Shown here piece by piece: positions 46,384 to 56,087 of a DNA stretch of 64,000 bases. The stretch lies in NCBI RefSeq assembly GCF_029094545.1, contig NZ_CP117836.1:93839-157838 (forward strand). Direction: 5' to 3'. The position numbers and the translations under genes were made by a program. Within the stretch, counting starts at the first letter, position 1, and every line of letters starts with the position of its first letter. The notes beneath the pieces are model-generated. The model did not search any database. It was not told where the DNA came from and was given only the letters and a program-made list of their open reading frames with translations. The DNA comes from Alkalihalophilus pseudofirmus. Lineage in GTDB: Bacteria; Bacillota; Bacilli; Bacillales; Bacillaceae_D.

Positions 46384-46608
46384 CTAAATATCCCAAAAAT
46401 CATTCATTTTAAGACCAGGATCAACTTTTCTGACGCTTTTCAGTATCTTCTTCATCACCGCAGGACTAGGAACATAATCGGCTTCATTGCAAGCCTTCGT
46501 CAACGTCCGTCTACTTACACCTGTCTCCTTAGAAAACTCTACCGTAGAGACACTATGCTTATCTATAAATTTTCCTAACTTACTTCTCTTTTTCCCTAAT
46601 CCGAACAT
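46384..46608 (-). CDS. small HTH DNA-binding protein
   Basis: A 74-residue protein; ATG 46608 is preferred because GGAGGCG precedes it. A single helix-turn-helix reads LGKFIDKHSVSTVEFSKETGVSRRTLTKACNEADYVPSPAVMKKILK, the layout of Cro/XRE-like domains in phage and plasmid regulators. It is basic and small. No partner is next to it. Confidence 0.7.
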   Translation of the reverse strand: MFGLGKKRSKLGKFIDKHSVSTVEFSKETGVSRRTLTKACNEADYVPSPAVMKKILKSVRKVDPGLKMNDFWDI

Positions 46609-46851
46609 GGTATCACGCCTCCTATGTGAACCATATTTGCCAAAAAAAAGAATACCTATACTCAAAATGAGTAAATTACTTCGCTTATTGTACAATGTCC
46701 TTCCCAACAAGACCCGATTCTAGAGGTCAATCTCCAAGGAGTGAAATTACTAGAGGGTTGACAGGTATGGAGTAGCGAGGAATATTAAAACCCAAAAAGT
46801 CGGCCCTAGGAATATAGGAACCGACCTTTCTAATGTAAAAAATGCTCATTT

Positions 46852-47286
46852 TTATATATTTAGAAATGCTTTTAACATCCAATTATTTTTTTGGAGTTTT
46901 TCGATCAATCCAAGAAAAAGATCACTTGTAACTTCGTCGTTGTTTTGCTCAGCAATAATCATACCAGCTTTTAATTCATCGATGATTAAAGAAAAGTCTT
47001 TGATCACCGTTTGTACCATTTCTTCTGCACTTAATTGCTCAGTTGTTTCCTCAATTGATGCTAGTTGAAGGGACTCTTTTAACGTTGATATTGGTTTGCC
47101 ATTATTAATAAGTAATTGTTCTGCAAATTCGTCAATAATGGTAGCTACTTCCTCATATAACTCCTCAAATTTAGAATGTAAAGTAAAGAAGTGTGGCCCT
47201 TTCACATACCAGTGAAAACGATGTAATTTCGTATATAATACGTTCCAGTTCGCAATTTGTTGGTTCATTACTTGTTCAAGTGTCAT
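46852..47286 (-). CDS. dps: Dps-family ferritin-like DNA-protecting protein
   Basis: A 144-residue four-helix ferritin-like protein. The inter-subunit ferroxidase site is visible in LHRFHWYVKGPHFFTLHSKFEELYEE (His, His, Asp/Glu ligands). Dps stores iron with hydrogen peroxide as oxidant and shields DNA. Its start at 47286 is preceded by AGGAGG. A perfect PerR box lies 67-81 bases upstream, the arrangement of B. subtilis mrgA, so it is likely induced by peroxide and metal limitation. Confidence 0.92.
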   Translation of the reverse strand: MTLEQVMNQQIANWNVLYTKLHRFHWYVKGPHFFTLHSKFEELYEEVATIIDEFAEQLLINNGKPISTLKESLQLASIEETTEQLSAEEMVQTVIKDFSLIIDELKAGMIIAEQNNDEVTSDLFLGLIEKLQKNNWMLKAFLNI

Positions 47287-47352
47287 GTGATATTCCTCCT
47301 AAGTGATTATATTATTAATTATAACAAATAAAATTTAATAATAAATACTATA

Positions 47353-47367
47353 TTATAATTATTATAA
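47353..47367. promoter_or_regulatory. PerR box upstream of dps
   Basis: TTATAATTATTATAA equals the PerR consensus TTATAATnATTATAA exactly. It lies in the AT-rich promoter region of the Dps gene. Confidence 0.75.
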
Positions 47368-47628
47368 ATAACGGTTGTTTTCTTTCTATTGTGATCGAAA
47401 TAATGTAGTTAATGGTGGTGAGAACACAGAAGAAACTATGCTGATCGGTATTGCCCATCCAAGTTCTTAACCTCTCATAAACAGAAAAGTTCAAATACTA
47501 TCCTATCCATTCCTTTCTAATTTCCCTTGTTATATAGTTAGTATTGACTAGGAATATATAGGTGTGTTGCACACCGCATATTGAGATATTGTGGAAGAAT
47601 TTAGGTTGAGATCGAGAGGAGAAAAGGA

Positions 47629-49611
47629 ATGAAGGGTTTTATGAATGTATTTAAAGCATCATTAAAGATGAAGTTAATTATTTCTTTTGCCATTATTTTA
47701 ATCGTACCGTCTGTTATTATAGGCATTTTAGCTTATAATGCCGCTAAAGATGCTGTGGAGGACGAAATTATTTCGGCCGCAGCACAGAAGGTAGATATCT
47801 TAGATATGATCATCACTGATACAATTGATCCTAAGATGAATGACATGAACGTATTCTCTGAATCCACTACATCTGATTTATATGATGGACCAGAGAGTCC
47901 CGAATTAAGAGAACGCTTTTCACAATACGCTGCCTTACATCCGGAAGCGACGAGTATTTTTGTAGGGACAGAAGAAGAGGGGTTGTTTATTCAGGAGCCT
48001 GCTGTAGCAATGGACCCTGATTATGACCCAAGAGAAAGAGGCTGGTACAGCGACGCTATATCCAATAGAGGAGATATCATTATTTCAGAGCCTTATATAG
48101 CCGCTGGAACGGATGACATGGTTATTACCATTTCGAAAGCTATACAAGATGGATCTGGGGTTGTAGCAGTGAGTGTAGACTTAACTCATCTCCAAGCACT
48201 AGTAAATTCGATACAGATAGGTAATCAAGGATATGCGATCTTATTAGATGCCAACCAAATGTACATCGCTCATCCATTTGAAGACGGCGGTTCACAAGCA
48301 ACTGAACCATACTATGGAAGTCTATACAACCAGGAGAATGGTGAATTTTCATATGCTTCAGATGGAGATTCGAAGTACATGGTTTTTGAAACAAATGGGA
48401 CGACGGGATGGAAAGTAGCTGGTACTATGTTTGAAGAAGAGGTCGATCAAGCCGCACATCCTATCTTCCTTACAACAATTGCAGTAATTGCTATTTCAGT
48501 ACTGTTAGGAGCGGTAGCCGTTTACTTTATAATCCGTTCTATTATCAGTCCAATCAGAATGTTAATTGACACTGCTGAAACAGTGAGCAGAGGTGACCTT
48601 ACTCAAGAGATAACTGTTCACTCTAAAGATGAAATAGGTCAATTAGGAACAGCATTTAATAATATGCAATCGAGCCTTAAAGAGTTAATACATGAGGTTG
48701 ACTCAAGAACGGATTTAGTGGCCGCTTCAGCGGAACAACTAACTGCCAGTTCCGAAGAAACAAGTGCTGCTACTTCACAAGTAGCTAGCTCTATCCAATT
48801 AGTTGCTAGTAGCGCAGAAAATCAAACAAACGGAATCGACAAGAACTCACAAGCAGTAGATGAAATAGCGATCGGTGTGGGAAGAATTGCAGAAAGTTCA
48901 ATGAGTGTAGCTGAATTGACTCAACAGGCTACATTGCAGGCAGAGGAGGGGAATGAAGCCCTTCAAAACACAATTAGCCAAATGAATTCAATTGATGCTT
49001 CGGTTGCTGAATCTAATACTATGATACGTTCATTATCTGATCGTTCAAAGGAGATCACATCTATCCTAGATGTCATTACGGGAATTTCTGAACAAACCAA
49101 TTTACTTGCTTTAAATGCGGCGATTGAAGCGGCAAGAGCGGGTGAACATGGAAAAGGATTTGCGGTGGTAGCTGGTGAAGTTCGTAAGCTTGCAGAACAA
49201 TCTCAAGACTCGGCTAAACAAATTTTTGAGCTGATTCAAGGTATACAAAAGGATACAGATAGCTCCGTACAAGTCATGTCAAAAGTAACGCATAATGTAA
49301 AAGATGGGATGACGATCTCTCAGGAGGCAATGGATAAATTCAGAGAGATATTATCTAGCATGAGAAACATTACACCTCAAATGCAAGAGGTCTCTGCTAC
49401 AGCTGAACAAATGTCAGCTGGAGTTCAAGAGGTAAATGCAACAGCAAGTGAATTAGCAAGCATTGCTACCAATAATGCAGCAACATCTGAAGAGGTCGCT
49501 GCGACAACGGAGGAGCAGTTAGCGTCGATGGAGGAAGTAGCAAGCTCAGCTAAATCTCTTTCTGAAATGGCTGAAGAATTAAAAATGTTGCTATCTAAAT
49601 TTAGGATATAA
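47629..49611 (+). CDS. methyl-accepting chemotaxis protein with Cache sensor
   Basis: A 660-residue receptor. Helix 1 is at about residues 15-37. The extracellular double-Cache-like domain runs to about 280 ([44 protein letters not shown]), typical of amino-acid or organic-acid sensors. Helix 2 is at about 283-303, then HAMP and a long coiled signalling domain with the hairpin tip [38 protein letters not shown]. It couples ligand to CheA and CheW. ATG 47629 follows GAGGAGAAAAGG. A terminator follows. The ligand is unknown. Confidence 0.93.
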   Translation: MKGFMNVFKASLKMKLIISFAIILIVPSVIIGILAYNAAKDAVEDEIISAAAQKVDILDMIITDTIDPKMNDMNVFSESTTSDLYDGPESPELRERFSQYAALHPEATSIFVGTEEEGLFIQEPAVAMDPDYDPRERGWYSDAISNRGDIIISEPYIAAGTDDMVITISKAIQDGSGVVAVSVDLTHLQALVNSIQIGNQGYAILLDANQMYIAHPFEDGGSQATEPYYGSLYNQENGEFSYASDGDSKYMVFETNGTTGWKVAGTMFEEEVDQAAHPIFLTTIAVIAISVLLGAVAVYFIIRSIISPIRMLIDTAETVSRGDLTQEITVHSKDEIGQLGTAFNNMQSSLKELIHEVDSRTDLVAASAEQLTASSEETSAATSQVASSIQLVASSAENQTNGIDKNSQAVDEIAIGVGRIAESSMSVAELTQQATLQAEEGNEALQNTISQMNSIDASVAESNTMIRSLSDRSKEITSILDVITGISEQTNLLALNAAIEAARAGEHGKGFAVVAGEVRKLAEQSQDSAKQIFELIQGIQKDTDSSVQVMSKVTHNVKDGMTISQEAMDKFREILSSMRNITPQMQEVSATAEQMSAGVQEVNATASELASIATNNAATSEEVAATTEEQLASMEEVASSAKSLSEMAEELKMLLSKFRI

Positions 49612-49655
49612 ACATCCACCATAGCCAGTACCAATCTTCATATCCTTTTTGATAT

Positions 49656-49698
49656 AACGACCCACTAATCCTATTCTCGGATTAGTTGGGTCGTTTTA
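49656..49698 (+). terminator. terminator of the chemotaxis receptor gene
   Basis: Stem AACGACCCACTAATCC / GGATTAGTTGGGTCGTT with one bulged base, followed by TTTATT. Confidence 0.75.
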
Positions 49699-49813
49699 TT
49701 ATGTATTGTTATTACTCAACCTGAGAAAAAAATTGCGCATAATGTACAAGCTACTCTTAATATCATTGAATAAGACGTAAAACAAGACGTCACTTACTAA
49801 GGAGCGTGATTAC

Positions 49814-49918
49814 ATGAGTAAAGAGTTAGCAGCTGAACTATTAAAAAGGAAAGACGTCTATCTTACCGAGAACGGACGTCAGGAGTTACTTAAAATTGTA
49901 GAGAAAGAAGGGGATTGA
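49814..49918 (+). CDS. small hypothetical protein, 34 residues
   Basis: ATG 49814 follows AAGGAGCGTG. The peptide is charged and helical (KELAAELLKRKDVYLTENGRQ, ELLKIVEKEGD). It ends at the beginning of the next open frame, so the two may be coupled. Family not recognised. Confidence 0.5.
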   Translation: MSKELAAELLKRKDVYLTENGRQELLKIVEKEGD

Positions 49919-50240
49919 GATCTATAGACCTACTGTACGATACCCAGACGTCTACAAGCGGTACATAGATGACGTCTTTGATGCTACTACATTAGATCGC
50001 AATCAAATTATGAGAGCTGCTTTATTTCATGCAGCGCTTTCCCAGGAATTTGAGGGACTCTTACGTGAGTATTTGAAAGAAGGGAAGGGATTACCTAGCT
50101 CACTATGGAGGGAAAGTGATAATTTTGTTTGGTTGGAGGCACCGGCTAAATATAAACATCAGGCTATTGAAGAAGAGAAGCAACCATTTTTGATTAGTCA
50201 ATCAAAGACGAACGGGAAGATTAGTATTGTCATCACATGA
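49914..50240 (+). CDS. small hypothetical protein, start uncertain
   Basis: The frame ending at 50240 is open from 49902. The stretch IEIYRPTVRYPDVYKRYIDDVF and the following residues up to ATG 50010 look coding, so a start upstream of that ATG is likely. The only candidate near the AGAAGGGG ribosome-like site is ATT 49914, a rare start; ATG 50010 gives 76 residues but has no good ribosome site. Alternatively a frameshift has split it from the 34-codon ORF just before. The protein is mixed helical with no signal peptide. Family not recognised. Confidence 0.4.
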   Translation: MEIYRPTVRYPDVYKRYIDDVFDATTLDRNQIMRAALFHAALSQEFEGLLREYLKEGKGLPSSLWRESDNFVWLEAPAKYKHQAIEEEKQPFLISQSKTNGKISIVIT

Positions 50241-50331
50241 TCGCCATGTCCTTCTGTTTGGTTTTTACTTCTATATTAAGAAGGGTATATGATTAGAGGT
50301 TATTGTCATACCTGTCTAAATCTCTACTAAT

Positions 50332-50712
50332 TTATCTGTACCAATTAGCATTCAAGTTTTTTAAACCTAACAACAAAAACAAGTAGAGTATAATTACAAT
50401 TCCCATTAAACCAATTATGTCAGTGAAGTAATTACCTGGTATACTCCAATATGAGTTTATAGTTCTAAATAAGATAAATGCCAAAATATAAACAAACCCA
50501 TATGGAAGCCATCTCACTTCCTTACCAAAGTTCTCGCTTTTAGGTAATTTTACAATACTTAGACCAATGGAGTGAGTGGCATAAAATAAAGCCATTATAA
50601 TAATTAGATAAGTATAATCATTAACAAATTCAAAAAAATCCTCCTTACTTATGATTCCTATATTTTTCTTAAGGCACTCCATGCTTTTGTCGCGGTATTG
50701 TAATATTTCCAT
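50332..50712 (-). CDS. small membrane protein with three to four helices
   Basis: A 126-codon frame; the start may be ATG 50712 or the Met ten residues later. Hydrophobic helices lie at about residues 33-52, 70-84 and 95-117. A charged loop (KLPKSENFGKEVR) separates the first two. I do not recognise the family. There is no adjoining gene on the same strand. Confidence 0.6.
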   Translation of the reverse strand: MEILQYRDKSMECLKKNIGIISKEDFFEFVNDYTYLIIIMALFYATHSIGLSIVKLPKSENFGKEVRWLPYGFVYILAFILFRTINSYWSIPGNYFTDIIGLMGIVIILYLFLLLGLKNLNANWYR

Positions 50713-51703
50713 GCTGTTGTGACTGCTGATAACGGAATAAAAAGTCTTTTAGCGATACTTTTAAACGTGCTTAAAGTAACTGTTCTTGTTTTAGCTACAT
50801 TTAAAATATAAAGCACCTATTGGGTGAGTGGAGTTTTTAACAAAGCACACTACCAGTAGGTGCTTTTTTGTATCCGAAAAATATTGCGTCCGGAGCATTA
50901 AGGTAGATAGTTAGTAAAAACCTTTCTGAAGGGTTAAGTTAAAAAACTTAAGCAGGTAGCCGATAAAAAAGCTAATCGCTAGGTAGATCAAGGGTTTAAA
51001 AGTATCCATCCCAACCTTCACAAAGTTATGTCGATGGATAACGGAAGCAGGTTCATGTATGCTTTTGCGTCTGGAAATTACGCCAACACAAAATTCAATT
51101 CATTTTTGCGAACAGCAACCAGTTGCCTTGGTATAATAACTTAATATCAAGCTCCATCTCTGGCCTTTATAAAAATTTTATAGACCGGTCGGGGAGGGGC
51201 TGATGGCTTAGTGATGATATCTAGTGAATGTCTAAATAATCTTAACAGAAATAAAAATTAAGACCTTATGGTAAAAGTGTAAGACGTCCCTAAAAGGTTC
51301 GTATGCTTAATAATCTTTCAATGACATTAGTAAGTATCCGTGTTACAATTTTTAAAAATTGACATCGGTATGATGAGTCGATTTTAAAACGCCCTATGGG
51401 TGAGTGGTTATGCGACAGCATAAAAATGAAATTCCTTACTTGGAATACGTCTGTCTAAAAACATATTCAGTGATCTTAATAAAGCAAGCTACCAAGCACA
51501 GGTAGGTTGCTTTCTTCTGTTTTTTTATCTTATGTATGGCTCCTATGTATACCGTTAAAATCATACATAGTTACTATACATAACCTCTGTACACCTCAAA
51601 TCTCTATAGATTACCCGGTACATTAATGTTTTTAATGCGTTCCGGTGCCCGCAACTTAATTGCACCTATCCCCAACTAATAATTAGATAAGGAGTTACTA
51701 AAA
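50713..51703. other. region of about 1 kb with hairpins and a short repeat, no gene
   Basis: Two terminator-type hairpins lie at 50810-50869 (AAGCACCTA / TAGGTGCTT, T run) and 51481-51515 (AAAGCAAGCTACC / GGTAGGTTGCTTT). GGGTGAGTGG occurs at about 50822 and 51397, each inside or just before one of these hairpins, so the two units look related. They may be small RNA genes or relics of such. No frame over 40 codons with a ribosome site was seen. Confidence 0.45.
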
Positions 51704-52804
51704 ATGAAGATTTGGAACAATGTTAAAGTTCGAGATAAGCAACATACGATTCTGGTGTTCCTATATCGTTTTCGCGGAGCTACAAATGAACAACTTCGCC
51801 GTTATCTATATGGACACTGTGACTCTAAACGAGCTACTCAATTAGCCAATACATCAAAGTTTGTTTCTCAGCTGAAGAAGGATAAAATGATCCGCTTCAG
51901 CTCATGTTTACCATACCGACAAGGCGAAATTAATTACCTCTCACCTAAAGGTATCCAATATATTTATGATACGTGTGATATTGATGTGTCAGGTGATCCT
52001 GAAAAGGGTTTTGAAGAGCCATTTGGTGAGTTTGAATACGACACACTTAAGCCTCCTCTCAATTATCTAGAGCATCACTTGATGTATGTAGATTTGGTGC
52101 TTAAAGAACAAAAATTAAAGCATCGTAACTCGTTATACGCTGTTAGGAAATACACATATGAAAAAAACGTTGGTCGAGAAGGTTACATCGGAAATGGTCG
52201 TCTAAGACCAGATGGAGAAATGTTAGTGGAGACTAAAGATCAAAAGGTACTTGCTGCTATAGAAGTAGATACTGGATCCGAACGTTATCAACATCTAGTA
52301 GAGAAATTTCGGAATTATAAAAGATTTTTTGACTATTGCACAGCTAATGACCTCGATATTCCATACTTCGCCATATACTTTCAAACAAAACAGTCTGAAC
52401 AAAAGAGGGGATGGATAAACGATAAACGTGCCATTACTGTGTTAAAGGCAGCTTCTGAAGGGCTGTCTTACTATTGCTGGACTATCGAAGTCTTTATTCC
52501 AAATAGGTGTTCCATGAAGCGTCTACTAGATAAAAATTTAGGTGATTTAGAAAGGGTTGGAGTTTGCATACCTCCTAAAGAAAATCCAATACTTGCTGAA
52601 TTAGAAGCTGCAGAAAAAAGAAAAATAGCAGAAGAGAAAGCTCAATTAGAGGCAATACGGAGACACCAAGAACAAGAAAAACAAGCTGAAATGGAGCGTC
52701 AACAGAGATTACTCAGACAACAACAAGCCTTAGAAAGGGAAAAATTTCAACAAGAAATGATAGAACAACCGAACAAAGGTTTTTTCAAAAAGCTCTTCAA
52801 ATAG
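51704..52804 (+). CDS. plasmid replication-relaxation family protein
   Basis: A 366-residue protein. The N-terminal winged-helix region reads VRDKQHTILVFLYRFRGATNEQLRRYLYG, then SKFVSQLKKDKMIRF and YLSPKGIQYI. The middle, NYLEHHLMYVDLVL ... RLRPDGEMLVETKD ... AAIEVDTGSERYQHLVEKFRNYKRF, matches the Replic_Relax pattern. The last 70 residues form a Glu/Gln-rich coiled coil ending in a basic tip (FFKKLFK). Such proteins occur beside relaxases or replication genes on Gram-positive plasmids. ATG 51704 follows AAGGAG. Confidence 0.8.
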   Translation: MKIWNNVKVRDKQHTILVFLYRFRGATNEQLRRYLYGHCDSKRATQLANTSKFVSQLKKDKMIRFSSCLPYRQGEINYLSPKGIQYIYDTCDIDVSGDPEKGFEEPFGEFEYDTLKPPLNYLEHHLMYVDLVLKEQKLKHRNSLYAVRKYTYEKNVGREGYIGNGRLRPDGEMLVETKDQKVLAAIEVDTGSERYQHLVEKFRNYKRFFDYCTANDLDIPYFAIYFQTKQSEQKRGWINDKRAITVLKAASEGLSYYCWTIEVFIPNRCSMKRLLDKNLGDLERVGVCIPPKENPILAELEAAEKRKIAEEKAQLEAIRRHQEQEKQAEMERQQRLLRQQQALEREKFQQEMIEQPNKGFFKKLFK

Positions 52805-52811
52805 TGAGAAT

Positions 52812-52841
52812 CAAGACTCTGTATAGGGTCTTGTTTTTTTG
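52812..52841 (+). terminator. terminator of the replication-relaxation gene
   Basis: Stem CAAGAC...GTCTTG with a T run of seven. Confidence 0.7.
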
Positions 52842-52983
52842 ATGTGGAGCAGAGGACAGTTTAATTAACGTTCGTCTATAACATGATAGTTTCGCTAACT
52901 CTGGATTGAGGTATTTTACAAGTTACCTATACTTACCTTGGTTCGTTTTGCCAAAAACCGAGAGGTAGAAGGAGTCACTTGCC

Positions 52984-53364
52984 TTACCAAACATTGTTGA
53001 GAAAGGTACGATCTCTTTCCACTGCTATAACGGTTTGATTAATTACGAATGAGTGTTCTTTGTGGAAAAGTTGGTACTCATCAACTGTTATTTCTTGTGT
53101 ACGTATAATTTTGAGCCTTATAGGCTCTAAAACATATAGTTCTTTGCGCTTTGAGGAATTAATTTGTGTTAGAACAGAAGGATACTTTCCGAAGTAGGCT
53201 ACGAGATCAGTTAAAGTAGCTTTATTAAGAGGGCGCTTTTCATCAAGATATATCTCCCAATAGGTACCATAATGACTTTTAAATTGAGCAGTAATCAACC
53301 CTCTTAAGTGATTTTCTATTTCGTAAAGTAATAGGTACGCTTGTTGCATTAAAGTTTTATTCAT
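52984..53364 (-). CDS. HEPN-like (Swt1/ApeA-type) protein with altered catalytic motif
   Basis: A 126-residue protein; the Met at 53364 is chosen because GGAG precedes it. The helix LLLYEIENHLRGLI near residue 11 and the later LEPIRLKIIRTQEITVDEYQLF fit the HEPN pattern seen in defence RNases (EN.LR..I helix, then iRN.iaH). Where active HEPN nucleases have RNxxxH, this one reads RLKIIR (residues 83-88), so the conserved Asn and His are absent. It may be an inactive HEPN partner or a diverged member. The match is by eye. Confidence 0.5.
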   Translation of the reverse strand: MNKTLMQQAYLLLYEIENHLRGLITAQFKSHYGTYWEIYLDEKRPLNKATLTDLVAYFGKYPSVLTQINSSKRKELYVLEPIRLKIIRTQEITVDEYQLFHKEHSFVINQTVIAVERDRTFLNNVW

Positions 53365-53379
53365 TCTCTTTAACTCCAT

Positions 53380-53716
53380 TCAATTTTGATAAGGATAATA
53401 TTCTATAAAAGTAGATAAAACCCTCTAGAGTTAAACAACATTGAAATAAGTTCTATTAATCAATGCCCCAAGTGTTAGAGGTGTTATTTTAGGAGCGATT
53501 TGGATGTTTGGGAAAAGCCATATTAAAGGATTATGAGATTTAATTAAGATTCTAATGGTTATCTAATTGACATTAAATGTATTAAGCTTCCTAGATGCTC
53601 TGTCTTGATATGAGGAATTGGCCAAAGGGATAGGAACAAGAGATTTTCTATTGATAATGTGGCCAATAGAACAATCCTAACAATTAGAGCTTTCTAACGG
53701 CTAATTAAAAATTTTA
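53380..53716. other. no gene recognised
   Basis: Short frames only. The region lies between two leftward genes and shows no clear terminator or repeat. Confidence 0.35.
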
Positions 53717-54460
53717 TTATTCAAATACTATGTAATCTAAGATTTTCTTTAGATCACTTTCTCTTATGTATGTAGTCATTCTATCATTCCTAAAGTTATG
53801 ATGCACATTTATTAGTTGGAATAGGAAAGTGATTTTAGGGGTAGTTATTATAAAGTGAATATACAATTTACCGTTAAAAGATAACGGGAAAATAAATTCT
53901 ATACCTTGCTCCGTTATTAAAGGACTTTTAAGCGCCGTTTTGAAGGATGAGATCAGAAAGGGAATTGAAATACTACCTGTTCCAAAAATTACAGAGGTTT
54001 GTAGCGTTAGCGGGAGTTCTTTGTAATAGTATAGCTCACTACTGGATGAAGTTAGGATCTCAGTTAAACTAATTTTTTCTCCAATAGTAAGTTCTTTTCT
54101 TCTTTTAGGAATTTTACTAATAAATTTTTCTTTATCTGTCATCTTACTAGTGGATTTTTTTGTTAACTCTAGACTTTGTAAATCTTTGAACATGATTTCT
54201 TTCTTCGGTAAATCAAATGTAGGAGCCTTTCTGAAATTGTGTTTAATGTTATAGTGGGATGTGAGTTTATTTATATAGTATATTTCATATATTGTTTGAT
54301 CAGCTGCATTGTTAAATTCAATTAAACCCATATGAGAGGCTAAACTAAACCATACCTCGTTTCGTTTATGATCGGCATTTCGACCCGATAAATTATTTGT
54401 CTTCCCAATGTACAACACTTCATTATTTTTATTATAGTAGAAATACACATAGTATTTCAT
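53717..54460 (-). CDS. GIY-YIG nuclease-domain protein
   Basis: A 247-residue protein. Residues 1-90 form a GIY-YIG domain: YYVYFYYNKNNEVLYIGKTNNLSGRNADHKR, in which YVY and YIG are the named motifs, followed by the conserved Arg and His and a Glu in IYEIYYINKL. The remaining 150 residues are basic, then beta-rich, and match nothing I know. GIY-YIG proteins nick DNA at single sites; on mobile elements they can be homing-type nucleases or regulators. Start ATG 54460 lies after AGGAGGTG. Confidence 0.8.
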   Translation of the reverse strand: MKYYVYFYYNKNNEVLYIGKTNNLSGRNADHKRNEVWFSLASHMGLIEFNNAADQTIYEIYYINKLTSHYNIKHNFRKAPTFDLPKKEIMFKDLQSLELTKKSTSKMTDKEKFISKIPKRRKELTIGEKISLTEILTSSSSELYYYKELPLTLQTSVIFGTGSISIPFLISSFKTALKSPLITEQGIEFIFPLSFNGKLYIHFIITTPKITFLFQLINVHHNFRNDRMTTYIRESDLKKILDYIVFE

Positions 54461-55384
54461 AGGTGTTTCACCTCCTATTACTAGTATCCCTTCATATAAT
54501 TACTTTAAATTAAAAATGTATACATGAATTTGGATAAATATAGTAAAAAGCGAATTGAGAGGACCTACAATGAGTTTGAAAGGGCGTGATACAAGAGTTA
54601 TTTAAACAGAAACCAGATATGCATGTAGGTAATGATTCGTTAAAAAGAGAATTGAAAAATCTATTTACATGAGTGGAGTGTTTCATGGAATCGTAGAAAA
54701 TATCCAAGGGTAATAAGGCAAACAACTTAGGCTTTTATAGTAAAAGTAAATCAAACATTCCTTGGAGATGGATCAACACATTGAAGAAGTTGACATTATT
54801 GCAGAATAAATCGCTACTAATCCAAACCACTACGATTGCTACAGAAGACCAAGCCGCAGCGTAGTAAAGTTGTTACTATTTGTAAATGAGAGTAAAAGAA
54901 AAACGGAAAACAAATCGAAGGTTGTAGTTCAAGAGATTCGGTACAATCCGGTTAGTAAGAAAGATACCGTAATTCCCACTGCGCATCACAATAGGGGATT
55001 GGTTTTCTTCACCTAGACGCACCGCTCATGCACAGCATCCCCCTCTAATCTTGCTCCCGCTCTTGTTCTCTTTCGCCACATACACCGCGTGCCCAATAGA
55101 TCACACCCCCATCCATACATACCATTTGTACGTTCAAAGCCCATTACTACGTAGAAAAACAACTGAGTACGTAGAAATAGCAGCAAGCATAATCCTCATG
55201 CCAAAGAGAGGAGGGGGAATCAAGAGAAAGGACCTGCACATACGTCACATGAGATATAAAAGCTGATAATAAGGAGAGGAAAGGAGATGTGAGGGGGAAG
55301 AGTGAATTTAACAATTCCCCTATTGTGTTTTATAGTATGGTATAATTAAATAGAACCTTGCTCTATCTCAAGGGGGCTTTCTAG
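54461..55384. other. about 900 bases without a convincing gene
   Basis: Several broken short frames suggest relics, but none is recognisable. A 71-codon frame at 55051-55266 has no ribosome site and an odd composition. An extended -10 promoter (TGGTATAAT, 55338-55346) lies at the end and would serve the decayed winged-helix gene that follows. Confidence 0.4.
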
Positions 55385-56005
55385 ATGGATACTTTACCTA
55401 TCGGTAAATCAAATCTACTTCGCTATGTCACACTCTATACCGTTAAACAAAAGCTAACAAATGACGAATTCCTTACTCTGATTCAAACATAATCCAGCTT
55501 TAAGCCACCTAAGGACAACCGGCTTAAAATGATGCTCATGTCTCTTTTTAATAGTGGCTTTATTGAATCGACTTCCTTTAGTAAAGTCATCACTGATTCT
55601 GTCATTACAAGAAATGGACGTAGGTATTTACACTCTCAAGCCGATATATAGGTAGATACCATTCAACAGCCGATCCGGGTCATGCAGCACGCATTACAGA
55701 TTCCAAACGGCCACACATTACCCACTGAACCACTGTCTCATGAACAATCGAAATTCTTAGCCCAATATATCGACTATAAATCGGTTTTACCCTATATACT
55801 TCAAACCATCCTCACTCAAGAAGCGCTATCGTTAAGTCAAATGCATGAAGTCATGAACCAAACCTTTCATTTTACACCTAGTCAATCGGTTTTTTTAAAA
55901 CATCTGACTCTTTTGACCAACCAAGGGTTCCTCATTCGGGTGGACATGGCAGATAAAAGCTACTATAAGATGGTGATTTTTTTCCTCCCTTCTACCAATG
56001 TATAA
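55385..56005 (+). pseudogene. decayed winged-helix protein gene with two in-frame stops
   Basis: One frame from ATG 55385 reads through two nonsense codons (near 55490 and 55649) into an open stretch at 55682-56005. The sequence is coherent on both sides (LLRYVTLYTVKQKLTNDEFLTLIQ; LKMMLMSLFNSGFIES; ALSLSQMHEVMNQTFHFTPSQSVFLKHLTLLTNQGFL), ending in a winged-helix-like segment. The next gene also has a winged-helix N-terminus and may be a functional relative. Confidence 0.6.
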
Positions 56006-56087
56006 AAGGGGTCCTGCTGCATTTAGAGGAAGTAGAAGCTTTCCTTTCTTCCCCACGAAAGAATCTATCTTACTAAAGGAGGCCTGT

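Noticed and set aside
55051..55266. 71-codon ORF
   Set aside because: No ribosome site and an odd amino-acid make-up; likely chance.
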